Below are positions 26,232 to 34,389 of a DNA stretch of 64,000 nucleotides, piece after piece (the stretch's first letter is position 1; each line of letters begins with the position of its first letter). The notes beneath the pieces were generated by a model. The model saw nothing but the letters and a program-made list of their open reading frames with translations, was not told where the DNA came from and ran no database searches. The stretch lies in assembly GCA_023386965.1 (NCBI GenBank), contig JAEWIR010000039.1:1-64000 (forward strand), read 5' to 3'. The DNA comes from Bacteroidota bacterium (GTDB lineage Bacteria; Bacteroidota; Bacteroidia; Flavobacteriales; Weeksellaceae). The position numbers and the translations under genes were made by a program.

Positions 26232-26675
26232 TCAATATTTTTCCTTCAGGTAAAGGTAAGCTTTCAGGTATTTGTTGAGCCTTTTCATGTCTTTTTCGGT
26301 CATCGGCTTTGTAAACCGCCGGATGTCCATATTATCACGCAGATCGTTGAGTTTAACAGCCACGGCCAGCGGTGACTTTTCAATTTGTTTAATGAATTCC
26401 GTGTAATCCTGATCTGGTGGATTTTTCGTTAGACATTCAACAGCGAAAACGATGTGGTTGGGGAAGCCTTCCTGCAACAGGTAGTCCAGCGTAATTTCGG
26501 GACAGTCTTCTATGGTATCGTGCAGGACTCCTACCATTTTTTCATCATAGGTCTTGCCGTAATTCATCACCCGCATAATATGCCCCACATAGGGTGCGCC
26601 AAATTTATCGGTCTGGTTACGGTGGGCTTTGGTGGCAATGCTGACTGCCTTATTCAGAAGTTCTTCTTTCGTCAT
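26232..26675 (-). CDS. Small RelA/SpoT-type HD phosphohydrolase
   Basis: The 147-residue protein keeps the HD hydrolase signature of RSH enzymes: AHRNQTDKFGAPYVGHIMRV (first His), GVLHDTIEDCPEIT (HD pair) and VKLNDLRDN (equivalent of KLADRLHN). Synthetase and regulatory domains are missing, so it resembles stand-alone small alarmone hydrolases; (p)ppGpp or NADPH hydrolysis are both possible. The gene abuts the Kef-type antiporter stop, and either GTG 26678 or ATG 26675 may be the start. I chose the ATG. It is convergent with the TonB receptor gene. Confidence 0.78.
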   Translation of the reverse strand: MTKEELLNKAVSIATKAHRNQTDKFGAPYVGHIMRVMNYGKTYDEKMVGVLHDTIEDCPEITLDYLLQEGFPNHIVFAVECLTKNPPDQDYTEFIKQIEKSPLAVAVKLNDLRDNMDIRRFTKPMTEKDMKRLNKYLKAYLYLKEKY

Positions 26676-26678
26676 CAC

Positions 26679-28937
26679 TTAGATTTCCACATTCAGTTTT
26701 TCAATCTTCTTCCTGTTGCCCACCACCCAAACAATGTCGTCCAGCTGCAGGATTTCAGAGGATTCAGGATTCAGGATCCGTTCATCGCCGCGTCGGATGG
26801 CAATCACAAGTCCGTCGGTCTTGTCACGTATACCGGATTCCTGAATGGTAAGGCCTTTCTTAGGTGAATGATGATTGATGAGGATCTTGCCGAGTTTAAT
26901 ATGGTCAATATTTTCTTCTTCGATGACTTCCTGACTGTCGAAAACTTCCTTAAAGATCTGGAACTGGTCATCGGTAGCTATGATGCCTACCTTGTCGTAG
27001 GGCATAAGCACCTGATAGCGGTCCGGCGTATGGATAAGTTTGCCGCCGCGGCGTATATATCCGATGTTAATGCCGTATTTCTCGCGCCACTGAAGGTCTA
27101 CCAGACTGCGGCCAATATAATCCGCCAGCGGTTTTACTTCCAGTTCAATGATATGTACATCCCAGGCTGCCAGGCTTTCTTTGATATTGGAAGTGCCGGC
27201 AAGGGTGGTTACAGCTTCAGGATCGCCCATTTCGGAGCGGTCGTTCAGGTTGGTGATAAACCTGCTTTCTATACGGCTGTAAAATTTATTAAGCCTGTTC
27301 GAGAAGATAACCATGAGCACAATTGCTACCGGAATGGTGATGAAGAAAGAGACCGTTGTTGAGGCGAACCGGTCCAGAAAAAAACCTAAGATTCCGATGC
27401 CGATTGAAAACCGGATAATTTCTATGATCAGCAGCGGCCCCCGGCTGTATTTGGTCTTGGTCCACAGTTCGCGGTAGGCCACGGAATTTGGCCTTTTTAC
27501 CATAAGCGCCCAAAGGAAAGGCAGTATAAAGAGCACCGGTAAGGCATTGCCAATGATGTTCTTCAGACTGTTGCTTTCCAGGTTATCGTTGATGGCGGGA
27601 ATGATAAAGTTTGCAAAAAGCAGATAAATGGCCATGATGATGATTCCGTTAATTACGATAATCCGCGCATAGCTTGTAAGTATGGTCTTCCAGCTGTTTT
27701 CGGCCTGGATGTTCTGGGTATTGGAGGAATAGCGGTTGATCTTCTCAATATATTTGGGCGGTACGACGCGTACCAGCCAGTTATAAAACGGTTCGGAAAG
27801 TTTGATAAGATAAGGTGTGGTGAATGTAGTGATGGCCGAAACGCCCACCGCGACCGGGAAGAGGAAATCCGAGATCACACCCAGCGAAAGTCCGAGGGTG
27901 GCTACGATGAAGGCAAACTCACCGATCTGCGCCATACTCATCCCCACCTGAATAGACTGTTTCAGTGGCTGTCCGGAGATCAACGCTCCCAAGGCCGAAC
28001 TGAAAAGTTTGCCCACAATGGTCAGGATGGTTACGATGAAGATGGGCCAGGCATAGGTAATCATGGCTTCATAATCGATCATCATACCTACGGAGACAAA
28101 AAACACGGCTGCAAAAAGATCTTTTACAGATTTCAGTGTATGCTCCACTTTTTCGGCCACGGTTGTTTCAGCGATGATGGATCCCATAACAAAAGCGCCA
28201 AGTTCTGCCGAGAAACCAACATTCACAGCGATCAGTACCATGCCCAGACAAAGACCGATGGACAGGATGAGCAGAATTTCGTCATCAACCAAAGGTTTTA
28301 TTTTCTTGAGCAGGGTAGGGACCAGGAAGATGCCCAGCAGGAACCATAAAATAAGAAAGAACAGCAACTTAACTACGGTAAAGAGGATCTGTGTGCCTTC
28401 AAATTCCTTAGTGACCGCAATGGTGGAGAGAAGTACCATCAACAAAATCACCACAATATCTTCTACGACGAGAACACCAAAAACTGTCTTTGCAAAATTC
28501 TTGGTCTTCACACCAAGTTCATCAAACGCCCTGATGATGATGGTGGTAGACGAGCTCGCCAGCATACCACCCAGAAACATACTGTCCATCACGCTCCAGC
28601 CCAGCCAGCGCCCGGTATAGTAACCTGCTATGGTAATGAAAATAATCTCCACAAAAGCCGTCACTGAGGCTGATCCTCCCACGTTCATCAGTTTCTTGAA
28701 ACTGAATTCCAGTCCGAGACTGAACAGGAGGAATATCACCCCGATCTCTGCCAGGGTTTTGATATTGGCACTGTCCACCACCGACGGGAAAATGTTCAGG
28801 TTTGGGCTCACCAGGAAACCCGCGATAATATATCCCAGTACAAGAGGCTGCTTGATTTTCCTGAAAATAATTACGACAAAAGCCGCCACTATCAATATCA
28901 ATGCTAAATCCTCTATCAACTTTGGTAGGTGTCCCAT
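26679..28937 (-). CDS. CPA2/Kef-type monovalent cation:proton antiporter with RCK_C domains
   Basis: The 752-residue protein has a 12- to 13-helix Na+/H+ exchanger domain (residues 1 to about 390: FLLFSLGLEFS, GMLASSSTTIIIRAFDELG, ELGAFVMGSIIAET). A second helical block spans about 420-550, and a cytoplasmic tail carries two TrkA-C-like modules (KPLADYIGRSLVDL...VLMPYDKVGIIATDD and GLTIQESGIRDKTDGLVIAIRRGDERI). It probably exchanges K+ or Na+ for H+ in pH or osmotic control. The small RSH hydrolase gene follows directly, so the pair is likely one transcript. Confidence 0.92.
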   Translation of the reverse strand: MGHLPKLIEDLALILIVAAFVVIIFRKIKQPLVLGYIIAGFLVSPNLNIFPSVVDSANIKTLAEIGVIFLLFSLGLEFSFKKLMNVGGSASVTAFVEIIFITIAGYYTGRWLGWSVMDSMFLGGMLASSSTTIIIRAFDELGVKTKNFAKTVFGVLVVEDIVVILLMVLLSTIAVTKEFEGTQILFTVVKLLFFLILWFLLGIFLVPTLLKKIKPLVDDEILLILSIGLCLGMVLIAVNVGFSAELGAFVMGSIIAETTVAEKVEHTLKSVKDLFAAVFFVSVGMMIDYEAMITYAWPIFIVTILTIVGKLFSSALGALISGQPLKQSIQVGMSMAQIGEFAFIVATLGLSLGVISDFLFPVAVGVSAITTFTTPYLIKLSEPFYNWLVRVVPPKYIEKINRYSSNTQNIQAENSWKTILTSYARIIVINGIIIMAIYLLFANFIIPAINDNLESNSLKNIIGNALPVLFILPFLWALMVKRPNSVAYRELWTKTKYSRGPLLIIEIIRFSIGIGILGFFLDRFASTTVSFFITIPVAIVLMVIFSNRLNKFYSRIESRFITNLNDRSEMGDPEAVTTLAGTSNIKESLAAWDVHIIELEVKPLADYIGRSLVDLQWREKYGINIGYIRRGGKLIHTPDRYQVLMPYDKVGIIATDDQFQIFKEVFDSQEVIEEENIDHIKLGKILINHHSPKKGLTIQESGIRDKTDGLVIAIRRGDERILNPESSEILQLDDIVWVVGNRKKIEKLNVEI

Positions 28938-28959
28938 TTTGCGTAAATCTGTATTTTCC

Positions 28960-28967
28960 CAAAAGTA
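28960..28967 (-). promoter_or_regulatory. Bacteroidota -7 element for the Kef-type antiporter
   Basis: Minus-strand TACTTTTG fits TAnnTTTG and lies 22 nt before the ATG. Confidence 0.5.
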
Positions 28968-29206
28968 AGGAAATGCTTAAGTTTTTCAAAGGAATAATTC
29001 ATTAAAGTTGCATTATGTGCACTCCATTAAATTCCGCCATTTTTATGTTGAAGGGCGGTTTACCAATTATCCGGCACGTGAAGCAGAGACCTTATGGAGC
29101 CCTCCCAAAATCCAGCTATTTTTTTTTCTGATGATATGTTTCATATTGACTGACGCCGAAAAAGTGCTTAACTTTAGTCTGTAATAATCCACAAAAAGTT
29201 TACACC

Positions 29207-29443
29207 ATGGAAAACCACATTCTTATTAACGAGTTTCCTGAGTATGTGCAGAAAATCGCAGAGCTGAAAACCAAAGACGATGCATTCCGTAAAATGTACG
29301 TCAACTATGAGGAGGTGAATGCCCTCATTCAGCATTACGAAGACGGTGAGGTGAATCACACCACTGATGAACACCTGACTGAACTTCGCAAAAAGAGACT
29401 GTATCTGAAGGATGATATTTATTCTTACCTGCACACCAACTGA
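29207..29443 (+). CDS. YdcH/DUF465 family small protein
   Basis: The 78-residue protein is short, charged and helical. It has the DUF465 pattern: an N-terminal helix (FPEYVQKIAELKTKDDAFRKM), a loop with a YNEVNxxI-like segment (YEEVNALIQHYEDGE) and a C-terminal LRKKRLYLKDDIYSYL helix. The family is widespread and of unknown function. It is a single-gene unit with a terminator 25 nt after the stop. Confidence 0.85.
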   Translation: MENHILINEFPEYVQKIAELKTKDDAFRKMYVNYEEVNALIQHYEDGEVNHTTDEHLTELRKKRLYLKDDIYSYLHTN

Positions 29444-29467
29444 TTTTCCGGATTACAATTACTTCAG

Positions 29468-29492
29468 GCGGCTTTCAAAGGCCGCTTTTTTT
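29468..29492 (+). terminator. Rho-independent terminator after the DUF465 gene
   Basis: A GCGGC/GCCGC stem around an 8-nt loop is followed by seven Ts. Confidence 0.83.
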
Positions 29493-29560
29493 GTTTGTTT
29501 TCACAACAGAATCGCCTTAGCCGGGAAAGAGCACGACTGATGCTTTTTTAAAAACAGGTT

Positions 29561-29590
29561 TTGTATTTCATATTATTTCACTTATTTTTG
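29561..29590 (+). promoter_or_regulatory. Complete Bacteroidota promoter for dnaX
   Basis: TTG at 29561-29563 and TATTTTTG at 29583-29590 are separated by exactly 19 nt, the consensus -33/-7 arrangement. The dnaX ATG follows the -7 element by only 5 nt, so the mRNA should have almost no leader. Confidence 0.75.
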
Positions 29591-29595
29591 ACCCC

Positions 29596-31265
29596 ATGGA
29601 AAACTTCGTTGTTTCAGCCCGAAAATACCGTCCGCAGGAGTTTGATACTGTTGTGGGGCAGGCACATATTACGGACACGCTGGAGCACGCGATAGAAGAA
29701 AACCAGCTTGCGCAGGCACTTCTTTTCTGCGGTCCTCGTGGGGTGGGCAAAACCACCTGTGCCAGGATCCTGGCCCGAAAAATCAACGAAAGGGATGGTG
29801 CCACTTCCGAAGATGGCTTCACTTACAATATCCATGAGCTCGATGCCGCCTCCAACAACTCGGTGGATGACATTCGGGAGCTGATCGACCAGGTTCGTTT
29901 CGCACCCCAGGTGGGCACCTACAAGGTGTATATCATTGACGAGGTGCATATGCTTTCGTCGGCTGCTTTCAACGCCTTTCTGAAGACCCTGGAGGAACCG
30001 CCTGCACACGCCATCTTTATCCTGGCCACCACAGAGAAGCATAAAATCATTCCGACGATCCTTTCCAGATGTCAGATTTATGATTTCAAAAGGATAACCA
30101 TTGAGGATATCCAGCAGCACCTCCGCAAGATTGCTCAAGCTGAAAACATTCAGTATGATGACGACGCACTTTACCTCGTAGCTCAAAAAGCTGATGGTGC
30201 CCTGCGTGATGCCTTATCCATTTTTGACAGGCTCTCTACATTTACCCAGAAAAATATTACACTTCAGAAAGCGGCTGAAGTCCTGAATATCCTGGACTAT
30301 GACCAATATCTTACTGTTGCCGACCTTGCGCACGAAAATAAGATTCCTGAGATCCTGACCGCCTTTAACGAAATTGTAAAGAAGGGATTTGACCCGCATC
30401 TTTTCATCGCCGGCCTGGGCAGTCACTTCCGCGATCTCATGATGGCACAGAACCCTGTTACGCTTTCACTTATTGAAGTAGGCGAGAAAACAAAGGAACG
30501 TTTCGGAGTCCAGAGCCAGAAATGGACGCCTCAGCAGCTTATTGACGGCATTGAAATCTGTAACCATGCAGATATCAACTATAAGAATTCCAAGAATCCA
30601 AGACTGATGGTGGAGATTGCTTTGATGCAGCTTGCCAGCCTGACCGCGGCAAATAATTCCGTCAAAAAAAAAAATTCCTGATTTTAGCCCCAGGGGTTGA
30701 ACAGCTTCCTCCTCCCGCAGCGGAAAAACCAAAAGAGATACTGCCTGAACCCGAAACAATAGTAGTTCAGAAGGCGGTAACTCCTGTAGTGAAGTCCAAA
30801 CCGGCCACGCCTTCCCGGTTCAGCATCACGCGCAAACTGACCGTTGAGGAAGACGAGGAGAAAAGTACGGTGATCCAGGCAGATAAAGAAGAACTGCCCA
30901 ACAGCCATTTTACAGAAACCGATTTGCAGACCGAGTGGAATACCTTCCTGAATCAGATTCAGCGGAAAGATATCGTAATTTACAATGCAATCAGCGGCTT
31001 TAAAGTCCATAAGGAGGACGAAGACCTTATCCGCATATTTTATCCTTCGGATACTGCCAAATCTGAATTTGATAAAGTATCCCATGATTTCCTGAACCAC
31101 TTTCGGCACAAAGTTCACAATTATACTTTCCGCGTGGAATATAAAATGGATGCGGTAAACCTGAAGAAAGAAATCGTAACCAAACGCAGTCTCTTCGAAA
31201 AGTATGTGCAGATCAACCCCGTATTGAAAGAGCTTGATGATCTGTTTAAACTTGACCTTAGTTAA
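29596..31265 (+). CDS. dnaX: DNA polymerase III clamp-loader subunit tau/gamma, two frames joined at an A11 run
   Basis: The zero frame (29596-30681, 361 residues) is the AAA+ clamp-loader ATPase: ARKYRPQEFDTVVGQ, Walker A GPRGVGKTT, Walker B IIDEVHML, the SRC motif and domain III ending in RLMVEIALMQLASL. The zinc cysteines of the E. coli protein are absent, as expected in Bacteroidota. At 30664-30674 eleven As are followed by TTCCTGA, and the frame ends as KKKNS. A -1 shift within the As (or one extra A in the transcript) reads on through KFLILAPGVEQL to 31265. This adds a Pro/Lys/Glu linker and a ~100-residue domain (TEWNTFLNQI...ELDDLFKL) that looks like the tau-specific end. The full product would be about 556 residues. 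Slippage would yield gamma and tau; a genuine frameshift or a sequencing error cannot be excluded. Confidence 0.9.
30664..30674 (+). promoter_or_regulatory. A11 slippery run in dnaX (candidate frameshift/slippage site)
   Basis: Eleven consecutive As sit right after the codon GTC, at the end of clamp-loader domain III. The zero frame meets TGA five codons later and the -1 frame stays open for ~195 codons. No strong stem-loop or SD-like stimulator was evident nearby, which would favour polymerase slippage over classic ribosomal frameshifting. Confidence 0.65.
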
Positions 31266-31284
31266 TAACCACTTTTACAAACAC

Positions 31285-32364
31285 ATGCAGTTAACCGATA
31301 TAAAAAACGACTGGATTTCACAGTTCAATCATCCGCTAATCATCGCAGGACCCTGCAGCGCCGAGAGTGAGACCCAAATGCTGGAAACAGCCGGCCGCAT
31401 GAAAGAATCCGGTGCTTCTGTCTCTGTTTTCCGTGCCGGAATCTGGAAACCGCGTACCAAGCCTAACGGTTTTGAAGGTGTGGGAACCATCGGATTGGGG
31501 TGGCTGAGGAAAGTAAAGGAAGAATTCGGTTACAAAACAGCAACCGAGGTGGCCAATATGCATCATGTACAGGCGGCCTTAGATGCAGATGTGGATATCC
31601 TTTGGATTGGCGCACGCACCACTGTAAATCCGTTCGCCGTGCAGGAAATTGCCGATGCCTTGAAAGGTACAGACCGGATCGTGCTGGTTAAAAATCCCGT
31701 AAATCCCGACCTGGCTCTATGGATTGGAGCCCTGGAGCGGCTTGCAGGTGCCGGAATCCGCCAGCTTGGGGCTATTCACCGGGGCTTCTCCACCTACAGG
31801 AAAACAAACTACCGCAATATCCCCAACTGGCAGATTGCGCTTGATTTTAAAAACCAATTGCCTAATATTCCGCTGATCATTGATCCTTCCCACATATGCG
31901 GAAACCGCACAGGACTGTCCTCAGTAGCTCAGGAAGCCCTGAATTTGGGATATCAGGGTGTGATGATTGAGACCCACTGCAATCCGGACGAAGCCTGGAG
32001 TGATGCGAGGCAGCAGATTACACCGGAAACCCTTTCAGCCCTCTTGAAGGGACTCATCGTCAGGAACGAGGAATGTACGGGTTTTGACGAGGAACTTGAA
32101 AGGTACCGCACCCTTATTTCTGACGTAGATTATCAGGTAATTGATTTACTGTCACAACGGATGAAACTTTCAGAGAAAATCGGTTTGCTTAAAAGTGATA
32201 ATAACCTGACTGTTTTTCAGCCGGACCGCTGGAAGGCCGTTACAGAATACGCCAAAAGAAAAGCGGAAGAAACCGGAATGTCGCAGGAATTTATTGAAAG
32301 CATATTCAAGACCATTCATGAACAGTCTGTGGTGGTGCAGAATGACATCATGAAAAGCAAATAA
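31285..32364 (+). CDS. Bifunctional DAHP synthase / chorismate mutase
   Basis: The 359-residue protein joins two shikimate-pathway steps. Residues 1 to about 265 are a class I-beta DAHP synthase (IIAGPCSAES, FRAGIWKPRTKPNGFEG, GARTTVNPF, VKNPVNPD, IDPSHICGNR, ETHCNPDEA). Residues from about 270 on are an AroQ-type chorismate mutase (YRTLISDVDYQVIDLLSQRMKLSEKIGLLK, then IFKTIHEQSV). Fusion in this order is typical of Bacteroidota and links flux into the pathway with its prephenate branch. The ATG at 31285 is preferred because it starts the family N-terminus; an in-frame start at 31234 lies inside dnaX. It is probably co-transcribed with dnaX and rsgA. Confidence 0.94.
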   Translation: MQLTDIKNDWISQFNHPLIIAGPCSAESETQMLETAGRMKESGASVSVFRAGIWKPRTKPNGFEGVGTIGLGWLRKVKEEFGYKTATEVANMHHVQAALDADVDILWIGARTTVNPFAVQEIADALKGTDRIVLVKNPVNPDLALWIGALERLAGAGIRQLGAIHRGFSTYRKTNYRNIPNWQIALDFKNQLPNIPLIIDPSHICGNRTGLSSVAQEALNLGYQGVMIETHCNPDEAWSDARQQITPETLSALLKGLIVRNEECTGFDEELERYRTLISDVDYQVIDLLSQRMKLSEKIGLLKSDNNLTVFQPDRWKAVTEYAKRKAEETGMSQEFIESIFKTIHEQSVVVQNDIMKSK

Positions 32365-32373
32365 AGGTAAGGT

Positions 32374-33306
32374 ATGAAAGGACTTGTAATAAAATCTACC
32401 GGCAGCTGGTATCAGGTGATGGACCATGACACGAAAGAAGTGTACGAGGCCCGGATCAGAGGTAAGTTTAAACTGATAAAAACACGTTTAACGAATCCTT
32501 TGGCCGTGGGGGACCATGTGGAGTTTCAGTTGGAACAGGACAGTGTAGCCTGGATTACAAAAATTGAAACCCGCCGCAACTACCTGATCCGTAAATCTGT
32601 AAACCTTTCAAAAGAAGCGCATATCATCGCGTCAAATATCGATATTGCCTGTTTTATTTATACGCTAAAGTTTCCGGAGACCTCGCTTGGTTTTCTGGAC
32701 CGTTTCCTGGCTTGCTGCGAAGCTTATAATATTGAACCGCTTATCCTGATGAGTAAAATGGATACCTTAAGCGAAGGCGAAGTGGAAATCATTGATAATA
32801 TTGAAGAGATGTACCACACAATCGGTTACGAAACGCTTCAGGTGTCCTCCTATACAAAACTGAATCTGGACTTGTTGCAGGAGAGGCTTAAAGACAGGGT
32901 TTCAGTTTTCTTCGGACATTCGGGGGCAGGAAAATCGACTTTAGTCAATGCCTTCCAGCCCGGCTTGAACCTTAAGACCTCGGAGATTTCCGAAACTCAT
33001 CTTAAGGGAAAACATACGACCACTTTCGCGCAGATGCATTTCTGGGATTTTGGCGGAAGCGTAATCGATACGCCCGGTGTACGGGAGTTTGCTATGATTG
33101 ATGTACTTAAGGAGGAGGTACAGCACTATTTTCCGGATATCTTCCGGAAATCGGATGAATGCAAGTTTTATAACTGTCTGCACATCAACGAACCAAAATG
33201 TGCGGTTTTAGCAGGCCTGGAAACTGGTGAAATCGAAGAAACAAGGTATTCCACCTATCTGAAACTGATGGAGGAGGCAGACGCGCTGGAGCAGGAGGGT
33301 TTTTAG
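32374..33306 (+). CDS. rsgA: Ribosome small-subunit GTPase RsgA
   Basis: The 310-residue protein is a circularly permuted GTPase that helps late 30S maturation. An N-terminal OB fold (residues 1-70) is followed by G motifs in permuted order: G4-like MSKMD, then G1 GHSGAGKST and G3 DTPGV. A C-terminal zinc module has the CKFYNCLHINEPKC pattern. The gene starts 9 nt after the DAHP synthase stop. Confidence 0.95.
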   Translation: MKGLVIKSTGSWYQVMDHDTKEVYEARIRGKFKLIKTRLTNPLAVGDHVEFQLEQDSVAWITKIETRRNYLIRKSVNLSKEAHIIASNIDIACFIYTLKFPETSLGFLDRFLACCEAYNIEPLILMSKMDTLSEGEVEIIDNIEEMYHTIGYETLQVSSYTKLNLDLLQERLKDRVSVFFGHSGAGKSTLVNAFQPGLNLKTSEISETHLKGKHTTTFAQMHFWDFGGSVIDTPGVREFAMIDVLKEEVQHYFPDIFRKSDECKFYNCLHINEPKCAVLAGLETGEIEETRYSTYLKLMEEADALEQEGF

Positions 33307-33309
33307 CAC

Positions 33310-33331
33310 AAAAAACCCAGCCGAAGCTGGG
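33310..33331 (-). terminator. UUCG-tetraloop terminator of a tiny minus-strand transcript
   Basis: On the minus strand the hairpin CCCAGC-TTCG-GCTGGG is followed by six Ts. The As that form the U-tract lie at 33310-33315, so it works only on the minus strand. Neither annotated flanking gene, both on the plus strand, can use it; it points to a minus-strand transcript starting between it and ndk. Confidence 0.75.
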
Positions 33332-33337
33332 TAAAAA

Positions 33338-33367
33338 CTAATAACCATGAAAACTCAAATTAAACAT
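33338..33367 (-). CDS. Nine-codon ORF in a putative sigma-54 transcript
   Basis: ATG to TAG encodes MFNLSFHGY. It lies between a consensus sigma-54 promoter and a UUCG terminator, which together define a predicted RNA of about 67 nt. The ORF takes up almost half of that RNA. Whether it is translated, or the RNA acts as a regulatory transcript, cannot be told; nine codons can arise by chance. Confidence 0.3.
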   Translation of the reverse strand: MFNLSFHGY

Positions 33368-33386
33368 GAGAATCTGATTTTAGTAA

Positions 33387-33401
33387 GCAAGCCGCGTGCC
33401 A
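33387..33401 (-). promoter_or_regulatory. Sigma-54 (RpoN) -24/-12 promoter
   Basis: The minus strand reads TGGCACG-CGGC-TTGC, an exact match to the -24/-12 consensus with four bases between the boxes. Transcription would start near 33376 and run away from ndk towards the UUCG terminator. An enhancer-binding protein site was not identified. Confidence 0.65.
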
Positions 33402-33454
33402 AAAGTGGAAAAACGTTTAAATAAACTTTTTTTCTCAGGAATTAATTAAAAGCG

Positions 33455-33462
33455 TAAATTTG
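33455..33462 (+). promoter_or_regulatory. Bacteroidota -7 element for ndk
   Basis: TAAATTTG fits TAnnTTTG and ends 25 nt before the ndk ATG. The -33 position holds TTT/TTC rather than TTG. Confidence 0.6.
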
Positions 33463-33487
33463 CACTCGAAAATAAATATATAGATAT

Positions 33488-33904
33488 ATGTCAGGAATCA
33501 CATTTACGATGATCAAGCCAGATGCAGTTGCAGACGGGCACATTGGCGCAATTTTAGGAAAAATTGCTGAAGCCGGATTCAAAATAAAAGCATTGAAGCT
33601 TACTCAGCTTACACTTAGTGATGCTAAGAAATTTTACGAAGTTCACAGCGAGCGTCCTTTTTACGGAGAACTTGTGGAATTTATGAGTTCAGGTCCTATT
33701 GTTGCTGCGGTTTTGGAGAAGGATAATGCGGTTGAAGATTTCAGAACGCTTATTGGTGCTACCAACCCTGCTGATGCTGCAGAAGGTACCATCAGAAAAA
33801 TGTTTGCAAGAAGTGTAGGCGAGAACGCGGTACATGGTTCAGATTCTGATGAAAATGCACTTATTGAAGCTCAGTTCCATTTTTCAGGCAGAGAAATATT
33901 CTAA
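33488..33904 (+). CDS. ndk: Nucleoside diphosphate kinase
   Basis: The 138-residue enzyme moves the gamma phosphate from ATP to other NDPs. Conserved parts are FTMIKPDAV at the N-terminus, the ERPFYGELVEFMSSGP block, the nucleotide-binding TNPADAAEGTIRKMFA and the phospho-accepting His in ENAVHGSDS. Length fits the family. It stands alone with its own promoter and a bidirectional terminator. Confidence 0.96.
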   Translation: MSGITFTMIKPDAVADGHIGAILGKIAEAGFKIKALKLTQLTLSDAKKFYEVHSERPFYGELVEFMSSGPIVAAVLEKDNAVEDFRTLIGATNPADAAEGTIRKMFARSVGENAVHGSDSDENALIEAQFHFSGREIF

Positions 33905-33925
33905 GTAAGTAATTGGTAAATAAAA

Positions 33926-33963
33926 AGCCGTACCGTTCTCCATGAACAGTACGGCTTTTTTTT
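33926..33963. terminator. Bidirectional terminator between ndk and the small membrane protein gene
   Basis: The long hairpin AGCCGTAC...GTTC/GAAC...GTACGGCT is flanked by Ts on the right and As on the left, so it can end both converging genes. Confidence 0.85.
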
Positions 33964-34015
33964 GACAATAAAATCCAGGCAAAATGCTGAAATTCATATA
34001 GCACATTAATCTGCT

Positions 34016-34315
34016 TTATTGCTTGTCTGTGTCTTCAGTTTCGCTCTTTTCCGAGTCTGTTCTTACGGCCTCGCTTAAATCTTCGCTTGCCTCAGTGCGC
34101 GAGATAAAATGGTGCGCGCCATATTTATCGCTGATCTGTATGGCCCAAATGATACCTCCAATCAAGCCTAAAATGATACAGATTCCAAAGACTACAGCTC
34201 CAGTCTGGCCTTGGTCCAGGTATTGGTACAGCGCGAATCCCAAAACAGTTCCGGCAATTAATGGTGAAAGAACGATTTTGAAGAAGGAGTAACTTTCAAT
34301 GAATTTAGCAAACAT
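34016..34315 (-). CDS. Small two-helix membrane protein, unknown
   Basis: The 99-residue protein has two membrane helices (FKIVLSPLIAGTVLGFALYQYL and GAVVFGICIILGLIGGIIWAIQI) and an acidic, Ser/Thr-rich cytoplasmic-looking tail. No family is recognised. It lies between the ndk terminator and rpe and shares the rpe strand, but is 74 nt downstream of it. Orientation and clean reading frame support a real gene. Confidence 0.6.
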   Translation of the reverse strand: MFAKFIESYSFFKIVLSPLIAGTVLGFALYQYLDQGQTGAVVFGICIILGLIGGIIWAIQISDKYGAHHFISRTEASEDLSEAVRTDSEKSETEDTDKQ

Positions 34316-34389
34316 AAGACCTGTTTATAGATTATACGCTTGTTCAAATGTTTAAGTTACAGTGTAATTCATTACATTGACAGGATGTA

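Noticed and set aside
33347..33424. 25-codon plus-strand ORF (MKTQIKHENL...) before ndk
   Set aside because: It overlaps the minus-strand sigma-54 promoter and short ORF, has no terminator of its own and ends before the ndk -7 element. The minus-strand unit explains the sequence better.
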